Of a stretch of DNA of 36,609 nucleotides, positions 8,030-16,912 are shown one piece after another. Where the stretch lies: assembly GCA_002026165.1 (NCBI GenBank), contig MWOS01000197.1, forward strand, positions 1 through 36,609. The letters run 5' to 3'. Each line of letters opens with the position of its first letter. Within the stretch, counting starts at the first letter, position 1. The stretch comes from Prochlorococcus sp. HOT208_60m_813G15. Its GTDB lineage: Bacteria; Cyanobacteriota; Cyanobacteriia; PCC-6307; Cyanobiaceae. The notes under the pieces are model-generated. The model saw only the letters and a program-made list of their open reading frames with translations, did no database searches and was not told where the DNA came from. The translations under genes and the position numbers were made by a program.

Positions 8030-8965
8030 ATGATATTTAATATTATTTTTGTTTCTTTAACATCTTTTATCATTTCTTTTCTCTTAATAAGAAATTTAAA
8101 ACCTTTTTTTTTGAAGTACATAGTAGATACTCCAAATGAAAGAAGTTCGCATTTGCATCAAATTCCAAGAGGTATAGGATTAATATTCTCATTGATATCA
8201 ACTACATTTATATCTTTTCTTGGTTTTCCTCAAATTATTTTTTGTGTTCCTTTATCTATTTGTGGTTTTTTAGACGATATTTTTTACTTACCTGCTTTCT
8301 CAAAATATATAGTTCAGTTAATAGTTGCATATTTTTTATTTTTAAATAGTCCTTTGGAATTCTTCATTTCGAATCATTTAGGGGTGGGTTTTTACTATAT
8401 ATCCTTGTTTTTTGTCTGTATCAGTTTTACAGCTATTGTAAATGCTATTAATTTTATGGATGGATTAGACGGGTTAATCAGTGGTAGCTTTATTTTAATT
8501 TCTTTAGGATGTTTATTTATACTAGATTTACCTTTATATCCTCTAACATTTTCACTTTTAGCTTTTATTTTATTTAATTGGCATCCAGCAAAAGTTTTTA
8601 TGGGTGATGCTGGTAGTCTATTTCTTGGTGGCTTTTATGGATTATCAATTTTTCAATGTGATCAACTAGAAAAATTAGTTGCAATTTTATTAATTGGATC
8701 GCCACTCTGGCTAGATTCTTTTATTTGTATAATAAGAAGATTTTTTAATGGAGAAAATATTTTTCTTGCACATAAGAAACATCTTTATCAGAGGCTTTAT
8801 CAAGCGGGATGGAGACATTCAGATGTATCTTCTTTATATATAATTTTTATTTTATTTGAAATAATAGGATATTTATTAAATGGAATTACAGCCCAAATTG
8901 TAATTTTCTTTTTAATTTTTATTATAGGAGCTTTACTAGAAAAGTTTTCTGCTAAGGTTTTTTGA
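8030..8965 (+). CDS. Polyprenyl-phosphate HexNAc-1-phosphate transferase (WbpL/WecA/MraY family)
   Basis: A 311-residue polytopic membrane protein that starts glycan assembly by moving a HexNAc-1-phosphate from its UDP carrier to undecaprenyl phosphate on the cytoplasmic face. The family landmarks are in order: DTPNERSSHLHQIPRG (33-48), FLDD (80-83), NFMDGLDGL (141-149), VFMGDAGSLFLGG (189-201) and the basic cytoplasmic loop HKKHLYQRLYQAGW (248-261). The HLYQRL form of that loop resembles WbpL-like enzymes that accept 6-deoxy-HexNAc as well as GlcNAc. Length and motifs look complete. The stop overlaps the start of the methyltransferase gene. A WbpM-type dehydratase is encoded convergently 897 bases beyond this gene's stop, which fits a 6-deoxy sugar substrate; the exact sugar is inferred. 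Confidence 0.92.
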   Translation: MIFNIIFVSLTSFIISFLLIRNLKPFFLKYIVDTPNERSSHLHQIPRGIGLIFSLISTTFISFLGFPQIIFCVPLSICGFLDDIFYLPAFSKYIVQLIVAYFLFLNSPLEFFISNHLGVGFYYISLFFVCISFTAIVNAINFMDGLDGLISGSFILISLGCLFILDLPLYPLTFSLLAFILFNWHPAKVFMGDAGSLFLGGFYGLSIFQCDQLEKLVAILLIGSPLWLDSFICIIRRFFNGENIFLAHKKHLYQRLYQAGWRHSDVSSLYIIFILFEIIGYLLNGITAQIVIFFLIFIIGALLEKFSAKVF

Positions 8966-9852
8966 TAAAATTAATAAAAAATATTGGTTTAAAATTTAAA
9001 AGTCTATTAAATCATATGAAGAATATTAAAGAAAATTTTGATAAAAGTGTGATCGATGATTTTGGTTATCAATGGGAAAAATTTGATCAAAAAGAAATGT
9101 TTTTAAAGAATGAGCCATATTTTAGAAAATATTTCTCTCTTCTACCAAAAAAATACCTTAATAAAGAGATAATTGCTTTTGATGCTGGGTGTGGTTCAGG
9201 TCGTTGGGCTATGTTTATAGCTCCCCTAATTAAAACACTCCATTGTATTGACCCTAGTGATAAAGCTCTTAATGTAGCAAAGAAAAACTTAGCTAATAAT
9301 CAAAATTGTATATTTGAATGCTCAACAATAAATTCATCAAAAATAAAGGAAGGAACTATGGATTTTGGATATTCTCTTGGAGTTCTACATCATATTCCTG
9401 ATACTCTAAGTGCACTCGAGAGTTGCGTTAAAAAATTAAAAAAGGGTGCTCCTTTTTTACTCTATATATATTATAGGTTTGATAATAAACCTTTTTTTTA
9501 TTTTTTAATATGGAAGCTCTCAGATTTATTAAGAAAAAAAATATGTGAATTGCCATTTAAATTAAAGTCAATTATCACAAATATGATTGCTCTTTTTGTC
9601 TATTATCCTTTAGCAAGATTTAGTTGGATTTTGAATAGGATTGGAATTTTTAATAAAAATTTTCCTCTTTATGAATATAGAAATATAAGTTTTTACTTTA
9701 TGAGTAACGATGCTCTTGATAGATTTGGAACAAAATTAGAAAAAAGATTTACAAAGAAAGAAATAAAAATAATGATGACAAATTCTGGTTTAGAAAAAAT
9801 ATCATTTAGAGATGATATACCATTTTGGGTCGCAATTGGGTATAAAAAATAA
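8962..9852 (+). CDS. Class I SAM-dependent methyltransferase
   Basis: A 296-residue protein with the SAM-binding motif I FDAGCGSGRWAMF, an acidic motif II region CIDPSDKALNVAKKN, and a motif IV-like FGYSLGVLHHIPDT, the pattern of methyltransferase type 11/12 proteins common in O-antigen clusters. It would O- or N-methylate a sugar; the acceptor cannot be read. The TTG start at 8962 overlaps the previous stop and has AAGG four bases upstream. An in-frame ATG at 9016 (MKNIKENFDKS) is the alternative and would remove 18 residues without touching the fold. The middle section (about 150-230) is unusually aromatic and hydrophobic, perhaps a membrane-contacting insertion. It converges with the dehydratase gene with a nine-base gap. 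Confidence 0.85.
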   Translation: MIKLIKNIGLKFKSLLNHMKNIKENFDKSVIDDFGYQWEKFDQKEMFLKNEPYFRKYFSLLPKKYLNKEIIAFDAGCGSGRWAMFIAPLIKTLHCIDPSDKALNVAKKNLANNQNCIFECSTINSSKIKEGTMDFGYSLGVLHHIPDTLSALESCVKKLKKGAPFLLYIYYRFDNKPFFYFLIWKLSDLLRKKICELPFKLKSIITNMIALFVYYPLARFSWILNRIGIFNKNFPLYEYRNISFYFMSNDALDRFGTKLEKRFTKKEIKIMMTNSGLEKISFRDDIPFWVAIGYKK

Positions 9853-9857
9853 AAAGC

Positions 9858-9873
9858 AAAACTAATTAGTTTT
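9858..9873. terminator. 16-base perfect palindrome between convergent genes
   Basis: AAAACTAATTAGTTTT is a perfect palindrome that overlaps the stop codon of the minus-strand dehydratase and lies six bases beyond the stop of the methyltransferase. It could form a weak AT-only hairpin read from both directions. There is no GC stem, so a role in termination is tentative. Confidence 0.25.
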
Positions 9874-11787
9874 AGATTTTCTAAGGAAATCTGAAATTTC
9901 CCATTCAGGCACTAATTTATGTACTAATTCAAGTGATTCCTTTTCTTTATTCTGAATTATCATATTCTCTAATAAATTTAATGTTTCAAAAAACTTTTTT
10001 GATTCAAGACAATTTTCAGCAGCCTTGAAAATTAATTTATGTTCCGTTTCATAACATGGAGAATCAATTATTAATTCTTCAAATAGTTTTTCTCCTGGCT
10101 TTAATCCAATTATTTTAATTTCAATATTTTGGCTAGGCGGTAAACCTTTTAATTTTATCATTTTTTCAGCTAAATCTTTTAATCTAACAGGTTTACCCAT
10201 ATCTAATAAGAAAACTTCTCCACCTTTACTTAATACTGAAGTCTGTATAACAAGTTGAGCTGCCTCATAAATAGTCATAAAGTATCTTTCTACATCAGGA
10301 TCTGTAAGTGTAACAGGACCCCCTTCATTTATTTGTTTTTCAAATAAAGGAACTACTGATCCTGATGAGCCTAATACATTTCCAAATCTAACCATAGAAA
10401 ATGAAGTAGTTTTGTTTTTATTGTTTTTATTCTTTTCAATATTTGTATAAGCTTGAAAAATTTGTTCTGCAATTCTTTTTGAAGCACCCATAATATTTGT
10501 AGGTCTTACTGCTTTATCAGATGAAATTAGGATTGTTTTTTTTACATTAGATTCAATACTTGCTCTCGCTATACTATTTGTGGAAAAAATATTATTTTTT
10601 AAAGCTGATATTAAATTAATTTCAGAGATAAAAACATGCTTATAAGCTGCGGCGTGGAAAATTAAAGAAACATTATGTTCAATCAAAACTTCTTTTACTA
10701 ATTTAAAGTTTGAGACATCTCCTAATATTGGAATTATTTCTATACCATGATTAGTAAAATTTAATTTCTGATTTATCTCATATAGTGCGGGCTCACTGAT
10801 TTCGAATATTACTAACTTCCTTGGTTTCAGATGCAAAATCTGCAAACATAATTCCGAACCGATAGACCCTCCTGCTCCAGTAATTGCTATGACCTCATTT
10901 TTAATCCCTGGTCCTAATAAATGTTCTAAAGGCTTTACTGGCTCTCTACCAAGGATATCTTCAATTGAAATTGGTTTTAATTTAGTTATTTCTTCCTTGC
11001 CAGATGAGATTTCATCAATTTTTGGGATCTTAAATGTGGGGATATTAAATTCACTTACTGCATTTATTATTTCTTTTAATTTAGCCTTACTAATTGATGG
11101 AATAGCGATCAATATCTTATCTATTTTAGATATGTTTTTAGAAATATGTTCAAATGAATTTATTGGTATACCTCTTATTGATCTATTCCATAACTCACTA
11201 TTATCATCTATGAAGCAAAGTATTTGATAATTATCTTTTAATATCAATGAAGCGGCAAGTTGTGCGCCTGCTTCACCTGCACCATAAATTATTACTTTTT
11301 TGTTGATATTAAAATTAAGTATTTTTTTATAGAAAAGTAAATAATCTCTGATAAGGAATTTTGTCAATCCAATCAAATTAGTATTGACTATCCATAATAA
11401 AAAATAATTTTGCGTTGATAGTAGGCTATCTGGAAATATAATTTTAAATATAACTAATGCTATAAAATTTCTTATGGCTAATTGGTAAAGAGACTTGCTA
11501 CCTTGATATCTAATTAATCCTTTATACTGTCCAGTAATTAAATAAATAAATAATGTTAAAGGTATTATGTAAATAATATGATAATTATCCTTTAAAATGG
11601 ATTCTGGATTAATCCATAAAAACAAATTTAATGCAAATAATATTATTAAAAAATCAATAAATATTAGTATGGTTTTTCTTAAATATTTATTTGATTTTGT
11701 AATTATATTTGATATTTTAGAGAAAAAAAACAAAACCATTTTAGTATTTTGATTAATAGACTTTTTAAATTCAAATATTTTACTCAT
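9862..11787 (-). CDS. UDP-N-acetylglucosamine 4,6-dehydratase, WbpM/CapD type (long membrane form)
   Basis: A 641-residue enzyme with four N-terminal membrane helices (about 38-60, 70-90, 103-120, 127-147). A first Rossmann-like domain follows (VIIYGAGEAGAQ, 165-176), then the catalytic extended SDR domain with AITGAGGSIGSE (301-312), the Ser pair at 422-423 and NIMGASKR, where Met433 replaces the usual Tyr and Lys437 is kept. This Ser-Met-Lys arrangement is known from the long WbpM-type members. The reaction removes water from UDP-GlcNAc to give UDP-4-keto-6-deoxy-HexNAc, the precursor of UDP-QuiNAc and UDP-FucNAc sugars. It is the last gene of the nine-gene minus-strand run that begins at 20743, 15 bases after a glycosyltransferase. 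Family assignment is firm; the stereochemistry of the product is not readable. Confidence 0.93.
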   Translation of the reverse strand: MSKIFEFKKSINQNTKMVLFFFSKISNIITKSNKYLRKTILIFIDFLIILFALNLFLWINPESILKDNYHIIYIIPLTLFIYLITGQYKGLIRYQGSKSLYQLAIRNFIALVIFKIIFPDSLLSTQNYFLLWIVNTNLIGLTKFLIRDYLLFYKKILNFNINKKVIIYGAGEAGAQLAASLILKDNYQILCFIDDNSELWNRSIRGIPINSFEHISKNISKIDKILIAIPSISKAKLKEIINAVSEFNIPTFKIPKIDEISSGKEEITKLKPISIEDILGREPVKPLEHLLGPGIKNEVIAITGAGGSIGSELCLQILHLKPRKLVIFEISEPALYEINQKLNFTNHGIEIIPILGDVSNFKLVKEVLIEHNVSLIFHAAAYKHVFISEINLISALKNNIFSTNSIARASIESNVKKTILISSDKAVRPTNIMGASKRIAEQIFQAYTNIEKNKNNKNKTTSFSMVRFGNVLGSSGSVVPLFEKQINEGGPVTLTDPDVERYFMTIYEAAQLVIQTSVLSKGGEVFLLDMGKPVRLKDLAEKMIKLKGLPPSQNIEIKIIGLKPGEKLFEELIIDSPCYETEHKLIFKAAENCLESKKFFETLNLLENMIIQNKEKESLELVHKLVPEWEISDFLRKSKTN

Positions 11788-11802
11788 TTTAAAATAAATC
11801 TC

Positions 11803-12882
11803 TTAAATAACTCTTAAATAATCATTTATAACTCTTTTTTTAGAGAAATTATAACTTATTTTTTTGTATGCATTATCTCTTAATGATTTTTGGTTATTTA
11901 AATTTAGATTGATTGTTTTTTCGAAAGCTTTGAACAAAGATTTCGTGGATTTTGCCTTAAAAATAATTCCACATTCATTATCAATAATATCAATACATCC
12001 TGGGACATCTGTACTCATCAAAATGCAACCTAAACTGCCAGCTTCTAGTAGTACATTAGATAATCCTTCGCGAAAACTTGGAAGACAAATCACATCCATT
12101 GATAAATAAAAATCTTTTTTGCATTTGGGTTGTCCTATATATATTCCACCATAATTTTCCCAGTCTTTAACCTGCTCAATTTCTATTGTGTTATTTTTTA
12201 AATTGCCTTTATATTTAATACCTGCTAGAAAAAACCTTCCTTTCATAAATGGATATTTTTCAAAAATCATTTTGGTTGCATCGAAATAATGCAATATTCC
12301 CTTGTCTTTTATTAACCTAGAAAAACAAGCGATCTTTGGAAGTTTTTTATTTAAGGAATAACAATTCCTTTTAATAGGACTTGTTGGAACCTCTACTCCT
12401 GAACCACCAGTTATAGTATAATCTAGAGTTTTTAATTTTTTTGAAAAATATAAAGCATCTGATTTGTTATGAAAAAAAGTATGTTTTGCTTTATAAAGAA
12501 ATAAAGGATAAACTAATCTAAGAAATTTATAAACAAGAAGTTCGGAATCAAAAAGAGGACCTGTTCCAGTAATTGTTGGATAAAAATCTAAATTAGGTGA
12601 AAAAATTTTTGCTAAAAATCCAATAATTAAGGGCCTTATCGTAAAAGTAAGTAATTTTTTTGAAGTCCAAATATCATAAATTAACTTAAAAAAGCTTTTA
12701 ATATTAATTTTTTTATAAAGGAAATTATTTGAAATAAATTTTTCCTTTTCTGCTTTCATATCTTCTCTTAAATAATAAACGATTACTTTATTATCAAGAC
12801 TAAGACTTTTGTAAAGTTTAGATCTAATAAAAAAACTTATAAACTTTGAGTTATCAATTATTATTATTTTTTTCATTTTCAA
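11803..12882 (-). CDS. Glycosyltransferase, GT4-like (GT-B fold)
   Basis: A 359-residue GT-B enzyme. The C-terminal donor-binding half has KIACFSRLIKDKG (189-201), the typical first strand and loop of that domain, and SFREGLSNVLLEAGSLGC, the E-x7-E-like motif of GT4 retaining enzymes. The tail STDVPGCIDIIDNECGIIF is also typical. The N-terminal part contains a TITGTGPLF acceptor-side loop seen in O-antigen GT4 proteins. It likely adds one sugar to the lipid-linked oligosaccharide in the cytoplasm; donor and acceptor are unknown. It lies 11 bases downstream of rfbF and starts with ATG-AAA-ATG, so either Met could be used. Confidence 0.88.
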   Translation of the reverse strand: MKMKKIIIIDNSKFISFFIRSKLYKSLSLDNKVIVYYLREDMKAEKEKFISNNFLYKKINIKSFFKLIYDIWTSKKLLTFTIRPLIIGFLAKIFSPNLDFYPTITGTGPLFDSELLVYKFLRLVYPLFLYKAKHTFFHNKSDALYFSKKLKTLDYTITGGSGVEVPTSPIKRNCYSLNKKLPKIACFSRLIKDKGILHYFDATKMIFEKYPFMKGRFFLAGIKYKGNLKNNTIEIEQVKDWENYGGIYIGQPKCKKDFYLSMDVICLPSFREGLSNVLLEAGSLGCILMSTDVPGCIDIIDNECGIIFKAKSTKSLFKAFEKTINLNLNNQKSLRDNAYKKISYNFSKKRVINDYLRVI

Positions 12883-12893
12883 AAAATTTTATT

Positions 12894-13667
12894 TTAATCC
12901 CAATTCTTCCATGGAGCTTTACCAGTTTCCCATAGTGACTCTAAATATTTTTTATCTCTTAGTGTATCCATAGGATGCCAAAACCCTTTATGTTTATATA
13001 GCCCTAATTCATTTTTTTGAATTAATTTTTCTAATGGTTCTGATTCCCATGGAGTCTCATCAGATTCAATAAATTCCAGAACTTTAGGTGAAAGCATAAA
13101 AAAACCACCGTTAATCATTCCACCATCCCCATCAGGTTTTTCTTGAAACCCAATTACTCTATCACCTTCATATGTTAAGGCTCCATATCTTCCAGGGGGA
13201 GCTACAGCTGTTACTGTTGCAAGAGTATTGTTCTCTAGATGCTTTTTAAATAACAAGTCTAAATTAATATCTGCTAGTCCGTCTCCATAGGTAAATAGAA
13301 AAGATTCTTCTTCTTTCAAGTATTTTTTTAATCTTTTCAATCTTCCACCAGTTTGTGTTTCTAATCCAGTATCAATAAGTGAAATTTGCCAAGGTTCATA
13401 CCTATAAGAGTGAACATCAATCTTATTATTTTTTAAATCTATAGTTACATCAGATAAATGTAGAGAATAGTTTGAGAAAAATTCCTTAATTATGTAACCT
13501 TTATAGCCCAAACAAATAATAAATTCGTTTATGTTGTAATTAGATAAAAATTTCATGATATGCCAAATAATTGGCATTCCACCAATTTCTATCATTGGTT
13601 TCGGTTTTATATGTGTTTCTTCTGAAATTCTAGTTCCAAGACCCCCGGCTAGAATTACTGCTTTCAT
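12894..13667 (-). CDS. rfbF: Glucose-1-phosphate cytidylyltransferase
   Basis: A 257-residue nucleotidyltransferase. It begins MKAVILAGGLGTRISEET and then KPKPMIEIGGMPIIWHI, the pyrophosphorylase signature in the exact form of RfbF enzymes, which make CDP-glucose from CTP and glucose-1-phosphate. FTYGDGLADINLDLLF (metal-binding Asp near 129), NGGFFMLSPKVLEFI and WHPMDTLRDKKYLE are further hallmarks of this subfamily and length is normal. In well-known clusters rfbF is followed by a CDP-glucose 4,6-dehydratase (rfbG); none is in this window, so the use of CDP-glucose here is open. The gene follows the aminotransferase gene after a 107-base gap, the longest break in this transcription unit, and might have its own promoter there. 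Confidence 0.93.
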   Translation of the reverse strand: MKAVILAGGLGTRISEETHIKPKPMIEIGGMPIIWHIMKFLSNYNINEFIICLGYKGYIIKEFFSNYSLHLSDVTIDLKNNKIDVHSYRYEPWQISLIDTGLETQTGGRLKRLKKYLKEEESFLFTYGDGLADINLDLLFKKHLENNTLATVTAVAPPGRYGALTYEGDRVIGFQEKPDGDGGMINGGFFMLSPKVLEFIESDETPWESEPLEKLIQKNELGLYKHKGFWHPMDTLRDKKYLESLWETGKAPWKNWD

Positions 13668-13774
13668 TTGAGTTGGATTTTAGGTTTAACTATAATTAAA
13701 TAATACCAACAAATAAAGAATGTTCTTTCAATCAAAAAATATGTTGTTATTTTTGGTTTAAATGTTTCTAGGAA

Positions 13775-14965
13775 TTAGACTTTTGATAAGCATTGGTAGA
13801 TTTTATCACAGATAAAATCTATGTCTTTTAAAGAAAGATCAACATGAAGAGGAAGTGTAATCAACTTATTAGCTTGAGATTCAATAATTGGGCATGAAGA
13901 TTTATATGTTTTAAATAAAGGTTGCTGATGCAAAGGGGTATAGTGACACCCAGTAGCAATTTTGTTTTGTTTTAGGTAAAGCATTAGTTGTTCCCTAAAT
14001 GAAGTTCTTATTCCAAATATTTGATAGGAATATGTTTTAGGTTCGTATTTTACAAGAGGTATTAAATTTGGACAGTTCTTTAGGTTTTCTAAATATCTTT
14101 CAATAATTTGTGTTCTCTTTCTTAGGAAATAATTTAATCTTTTTAGTTGAATTATACCAATTGATGCAGAGAGATCATTCATATTATACTTGTATCCTAA
14201 TTCGTTGATTTCATAATACCAATGCATAGTATTTTTTTGATCATCAACATATGACTTTGCTGATTTCCAAGTGTCTTTATCAATGCCTACCCATCTTAAA
14301 GGAGGAATATCTTTTAGAAGATTTATATCATCAGAACATATCATCCCACCATCTCCTGTTGTAAGTAATTTTTTTTCTTCGAATGAAAAGCAGCTTATAT
14401 CTCCCCACATCCCTAATCTTTTGCCTTTATAAAAGGAACCTGCTGTATGAGCACAATCTTCAATTACTTTTAAACCTTTACTTTTCGCCCAAGGAATTAT
14501 TTTTTCCATTGCGCAGGGATGACCTGTGTAATGAACAGGGATGATGGCGACACAATCTTTATCATATTTATTTTTTAGGTCTTCCAGCTCTAATGAAAGA
14601 TTATCTACATCACAATCAACAAAAACTGGGATTAAATTGTTATAAAGAACTGCAGATGCTGTTGATGCAAAAGTTAAAGATGGTAATAAGACTTTTTTCC
14701 CAGGCTTAAACTTAAAGGCTTTTAAAGATAAGTGAAGAGCTGCGGTTGCAGAATTAAGAGCATAAGCTTTATTGCATCCTAGGTAGTCAGACCAAGCTTG
14801 CTCAAAAATTTTTACTTTTGGACCCAACCCAACCCAAGAAGCGTTAAAGGATTTCTGAACTTCTCTTAGCTCTCGATTTCCCAAGGAAGGTTTAAAAAGT
14901 CTTATTGACCTTTTATTTCTTACACTGAAAAGATTGGTAAGCCTATTCAAATAAAATTTTTTCAT
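13775..14965 (-). CDS. DegT/DnrJ/EryC1/StrS-type sugar aminotransferase (PLP-dependent)
   Basis: A 396-residue PLP enzyme that would install an amino group on a keto-sugar nucleotide, using glutamate or glutamine as donor. The PLP-binding block IEDCAHTAGSFYKGKR carries D170, and SFEEKKLLTTGDGG holds the Schiff-base lysine K199 in register with the family consensus. FASTASAVLY and WVGLGPKVKIFEQAW are also standard. The lysine rules out the RfbH/ColD dehydrase branch, which has His there. I choose the ATG at 14965: it overlaps the stop of the preceding glycosyltransferase as TGATG and gives normal length, while a longer frame from 15082 would overlap that gene by 118 bases. A 4-keto-6-deoxy product of the WbpM-type dehydratase is a natural substrate, but C3 versus C4 cannot be told. 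Confidence 0.92.
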   Translation of the reverse strand: MKKFYLNRLTNLFSVRNKRSIRLFKPSLGNRELREVQKSFNASWVGLGPKVKIFEQAWSDYLGCNKAYALNSATAALHLSLKAFKFKPGKKVLLPSLTFASTASAVLYNNLIPVFVDCDVDNLSLELEDLKNKYDKDCVAIIPVHYTGHPCAMEKIIPWAKSKGLKVIEDCAHTAGSFYKGKRLGMWGDISCFSFEEKKLLTTGDGGMICSDDINLLKDIPPLRWVGIDKDTWKSAKSYVDDQKNTMHWYYEINELGYKYNMNDLSASIGIIQLKRLNYFLRKRTQIIERYLENLKNCPNLIPLVKYEPKTYSYQIFGIRTSFREQLMLYLKQNKIATGCHYTPLHQQPLFKTYKSSCPIIESQANKLITLPLHVDLSLKDIDFICDKIYQCLSKV

Positions 14966-15912
14966 CAATTTTTTTGTGAATATAGTTTTGACAAAATATC
15001 CTTGAAGATTATAAGTAATAAAAGAATAAAAGGTGTAAGGAACATTGATAATCTTATATTTATATAAAAGCGAGATGGGCATAAATTCATGATTTTTTTA
15101 TCAATTCTTTTACCTAAATTAAACAAATGATCGTTTTCTTTTTTATTTAATCTTTTTTTGAAAGTTAAATAGTGTAAATAAGAATATATTGCTAAATGTC
15201 TAAAATATCTTTGCGTTAATGAATTCTTAGAGCCTAAGGAGTTTTCAGATTCTCTAATATAAATGTCAGGATCTTTATTATAAATAATTTCATAATCATA
15301 ACTAAAAAGTCTTAGCCATAATTCTCTATCCTGTGCAAAAAAATAATATTCATCATAAATAACTTTTTCATATTTGCTTTTTAGGGGGAATACTGCGCCA
15401 GAATGTGGAAACCATGAAATAGGGATAAAAGTTCCTATTTTTAAAGAAGCTAAAAAAAACATAATCCAATTTCTTTTAATAAATTTTGAGTTGTTTTTGA
15501 AAGTTTTATAATTGGATAATATTAAAAATTTATTCTTTTTGGATTCTTTTAATTTAGAGATGGAAATAATAATTTTACTCAAATAATGGGTGCTTAACAA
15601 ATCATCAGAGTCGAGCCTGACTGCAAATTGACCATTTGCCTTTTCCAAACATTTATTAAGAGTTTTTGTTAGGCCACTATGCTTAAATTGAAAAATTTTT
15701 ATTTTGTCATTAAAAGAAATATCTTTATTTGATTTAGAATAAAAATTTAAAAATTTTTTTATTTTTAATATCGTCTCATCTTTACTCCCATCATCACCTA
15801 CAATTACTTCAAAATTTTTATAACTTTGTTTAATTATAGAATTTAAAGTTTCTTCGATTGTTAATGCAGAATTAAAAGTTGGAAGAATAATTGATATATT
15901 TGGCTTAATCAT
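14965..15912 (-). CDS. Family 2 glycosyltransferase
   Basis: A 315-residue inverting GT-A enzyme. Motifs are ISIILPTFNSALTIEETLNSI at the N-terminus, VIVGDDGSKDET (nucleotide contact) and the metal-binding RLDSDDLLS. The region SHYLSKIIISISKL to FPHSGAVFPLKSKYE fits acceptor binding. The C-terminus (about 288-305) is strongly hydrophobic (LFLTPFILLLLIIFKDIL for example) and may anchor the protein at the inner face of the membrane. It is translationally coupled to the downstream aminotransferase gene through a TGATG overlap and follows the next upstream glycosyltransferase by four bases. Sugar specificity is unknown. Confidence 0.9.
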   Translation of the reverse strand: MIKPNISIILPTFNSALTIEETLNSIIKQSYKNFEVIVGDDGSKDETILKIKKFLNFYSKSNKDISFNDKIKIFQFKHSGLTKTLNKCLEKANGQFAVRLDSDDLLSTHYLSKIIISISKLKESKKNKFLILSNYKTFKNNSKFIKRNWIMFFLASLKIGTFIPISWFPHSGAVFPLKSKYEKVIYDEYYFFAQDRELWLRLFSYDYEIIYNKDPDIYIRESENSLGSKNSLTQRYFRHLAIYSYLHYLTFKKRLNKKENDHLFNLGKRIDKKIMNLCPSRFYINIRLSMFLTPFILLLLIIFKDILSKLYSQKN

Positions 15913-15916
15913 TTTC

Positions 15917-16912
15917 TTAAGAAATCAATTTAATTAAATTAGTTACAGTTTTTTCATCAGTAGCATTCTTAAGTACCCACTTTCTTGGAGAAACTTTTTT
16001 ATCACAATATTCTTTGTTTTTTATACTTTGGATTAGATTTTCAAAGCTATTTACATATTTACCTAGGGCTTGATTTAAATAAGGACAAGGACTTCCCACA
16101 TAATCCAAACCTTTATATGATTTAACTTCATAATGCCAAACGTAAGTAAAAACATTCATAGACCACGCTTCAAAAAAAGCTATGCCTTGTGTTTCTTCTC
16201 TAGAGAGAAAAAGCGCAAATTTTACATTATCCAGTTGTTTTTTATATTCATTAAAAGAATATGACCCATATTCGATGAATTTTATGTTTAGTTTTAATTT
16301 TGATAACTTATTCTTAATAGTATTTTTATCCATTAATGGACCTTTTTCTTCTTTATAGTAAATAAGAATATTATTGTTTTTCTTTGTTGTATTTGTTTTT
16401 TTCCAGTATTCAGTATCAACTCCTGCAGGCCATATAAAAGTTTTTTTATAGTTTTCATAACTAACACATTTAACACCAGTTGATGCTTCCAAAGAGGGGA
16501 CTATTATCCCGGAGGTATATGGTAATGAATTTTTGAAAAAATCCCAATCTATATTGGGGCCAAGATATAGTCTCTCGATAAAACCTTTTTTTTTGAAATA
16601 GTTCATTTGTAGAGCAGCTAATTCAGATGAAATTACTACTACTGTTTGCCTAGCGGGTAATTTACCCCAAAAATTAAAATCTAATCTTTTTTTTGAACCT
16701 CTTTTTAAGGAATCAAATACAGCACTATGACCTGACTGGAGTAAGTTTCTAAATTGAGATTTAAATAGTATTACTTTAATAAATCTGAGAAATAACCAAA
16801 GAATAAAAAATATAGAATAGTAATTAAATCCTAAAAAAATTGGTCTTGTTATTACAAGAGGCTTTTTATTAACATTTTCTCGCGTATGAAAAAAAGAGTC
16901 TTTAAATTTCAT
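15917..16912 (-). CDS. Probable glycosyltransferase, GT-B fold, divergent
   Basis: A 331-residue protein with an internal hydrophobic segment near 30-52 and a C-terminal half that reads like a GT-B donor domain: IIVPSLEASTGVKCVSYEN, FIWPAGVDTEYWKK (a linker sequence common to GT4 proteins), and FALFLSREETQGIAFFEAWS, which matches the E-x7-E region of GT4 enzymes. The N-terminal domain is not recognisable beyond ISSELAALQMNYFKKKGF. It is probably a cytoplasmic-face transferase. The start codon overlaps the stop of the upstream transferase gene by ATGA. Confidence is limited by the weak N-terminal similarity. Confidence 0.75.
   Translation of the reverse strand: MKFKDSFFHTRENVNKKPLVITRPIFLGFNYYSIFFILWLFLRFIKVILFKSQFRNLLQSGHSAVFDSLKRGSKKRLDFNFWGKLPARQTVVVISSELAALQMNYFKKKGFIERLYLGPNIDWDFFKNSLPYTSGIIVPSLEASTGVKCVSYENYKKTFIWPAGVDTEYWKKTNTTKKNNNILIYYKEEKGPLMDKNTIKNKLSKLKLNIKFIEYGSYSFNEYKKQLDNVKFALFLSREETQGIAFFEAWSMNVFTYVWHYEVKSYKGLDYVGSPCPYLNQALGKYVNSFENLIQSIKNKEYCDKKVSPRKWVLKNATDEKTVTNLIKLIS

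Noticed and set aside
10889..11227. 112-codon plus-strand open frame inside the dehydratase gene
   Set aside because: It is the antisense shadow of a strongly supported enzyme gene. The same applies to other opposite-strand frames, such as those at 5434-5880, 29096-29446, 29501-29899, 32540-32842 and 33496-33924.
13775..14965. RfbH-type dehydrase paired with RfbF
   Set aside because: The Schiff-base lysine is present at the site where RfbH/ColD enzymes have histidine, so it is an aminotransferase.
14966..15082. Longer N-terminus for the DegT-type aminotransferase (start at 15082)
   Set aside because: It would overlap the glycosyltransferase gene by 118 bases and add 39 residues absent from the family. 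The ATG at 14965 overlaps the stop as TGATG.
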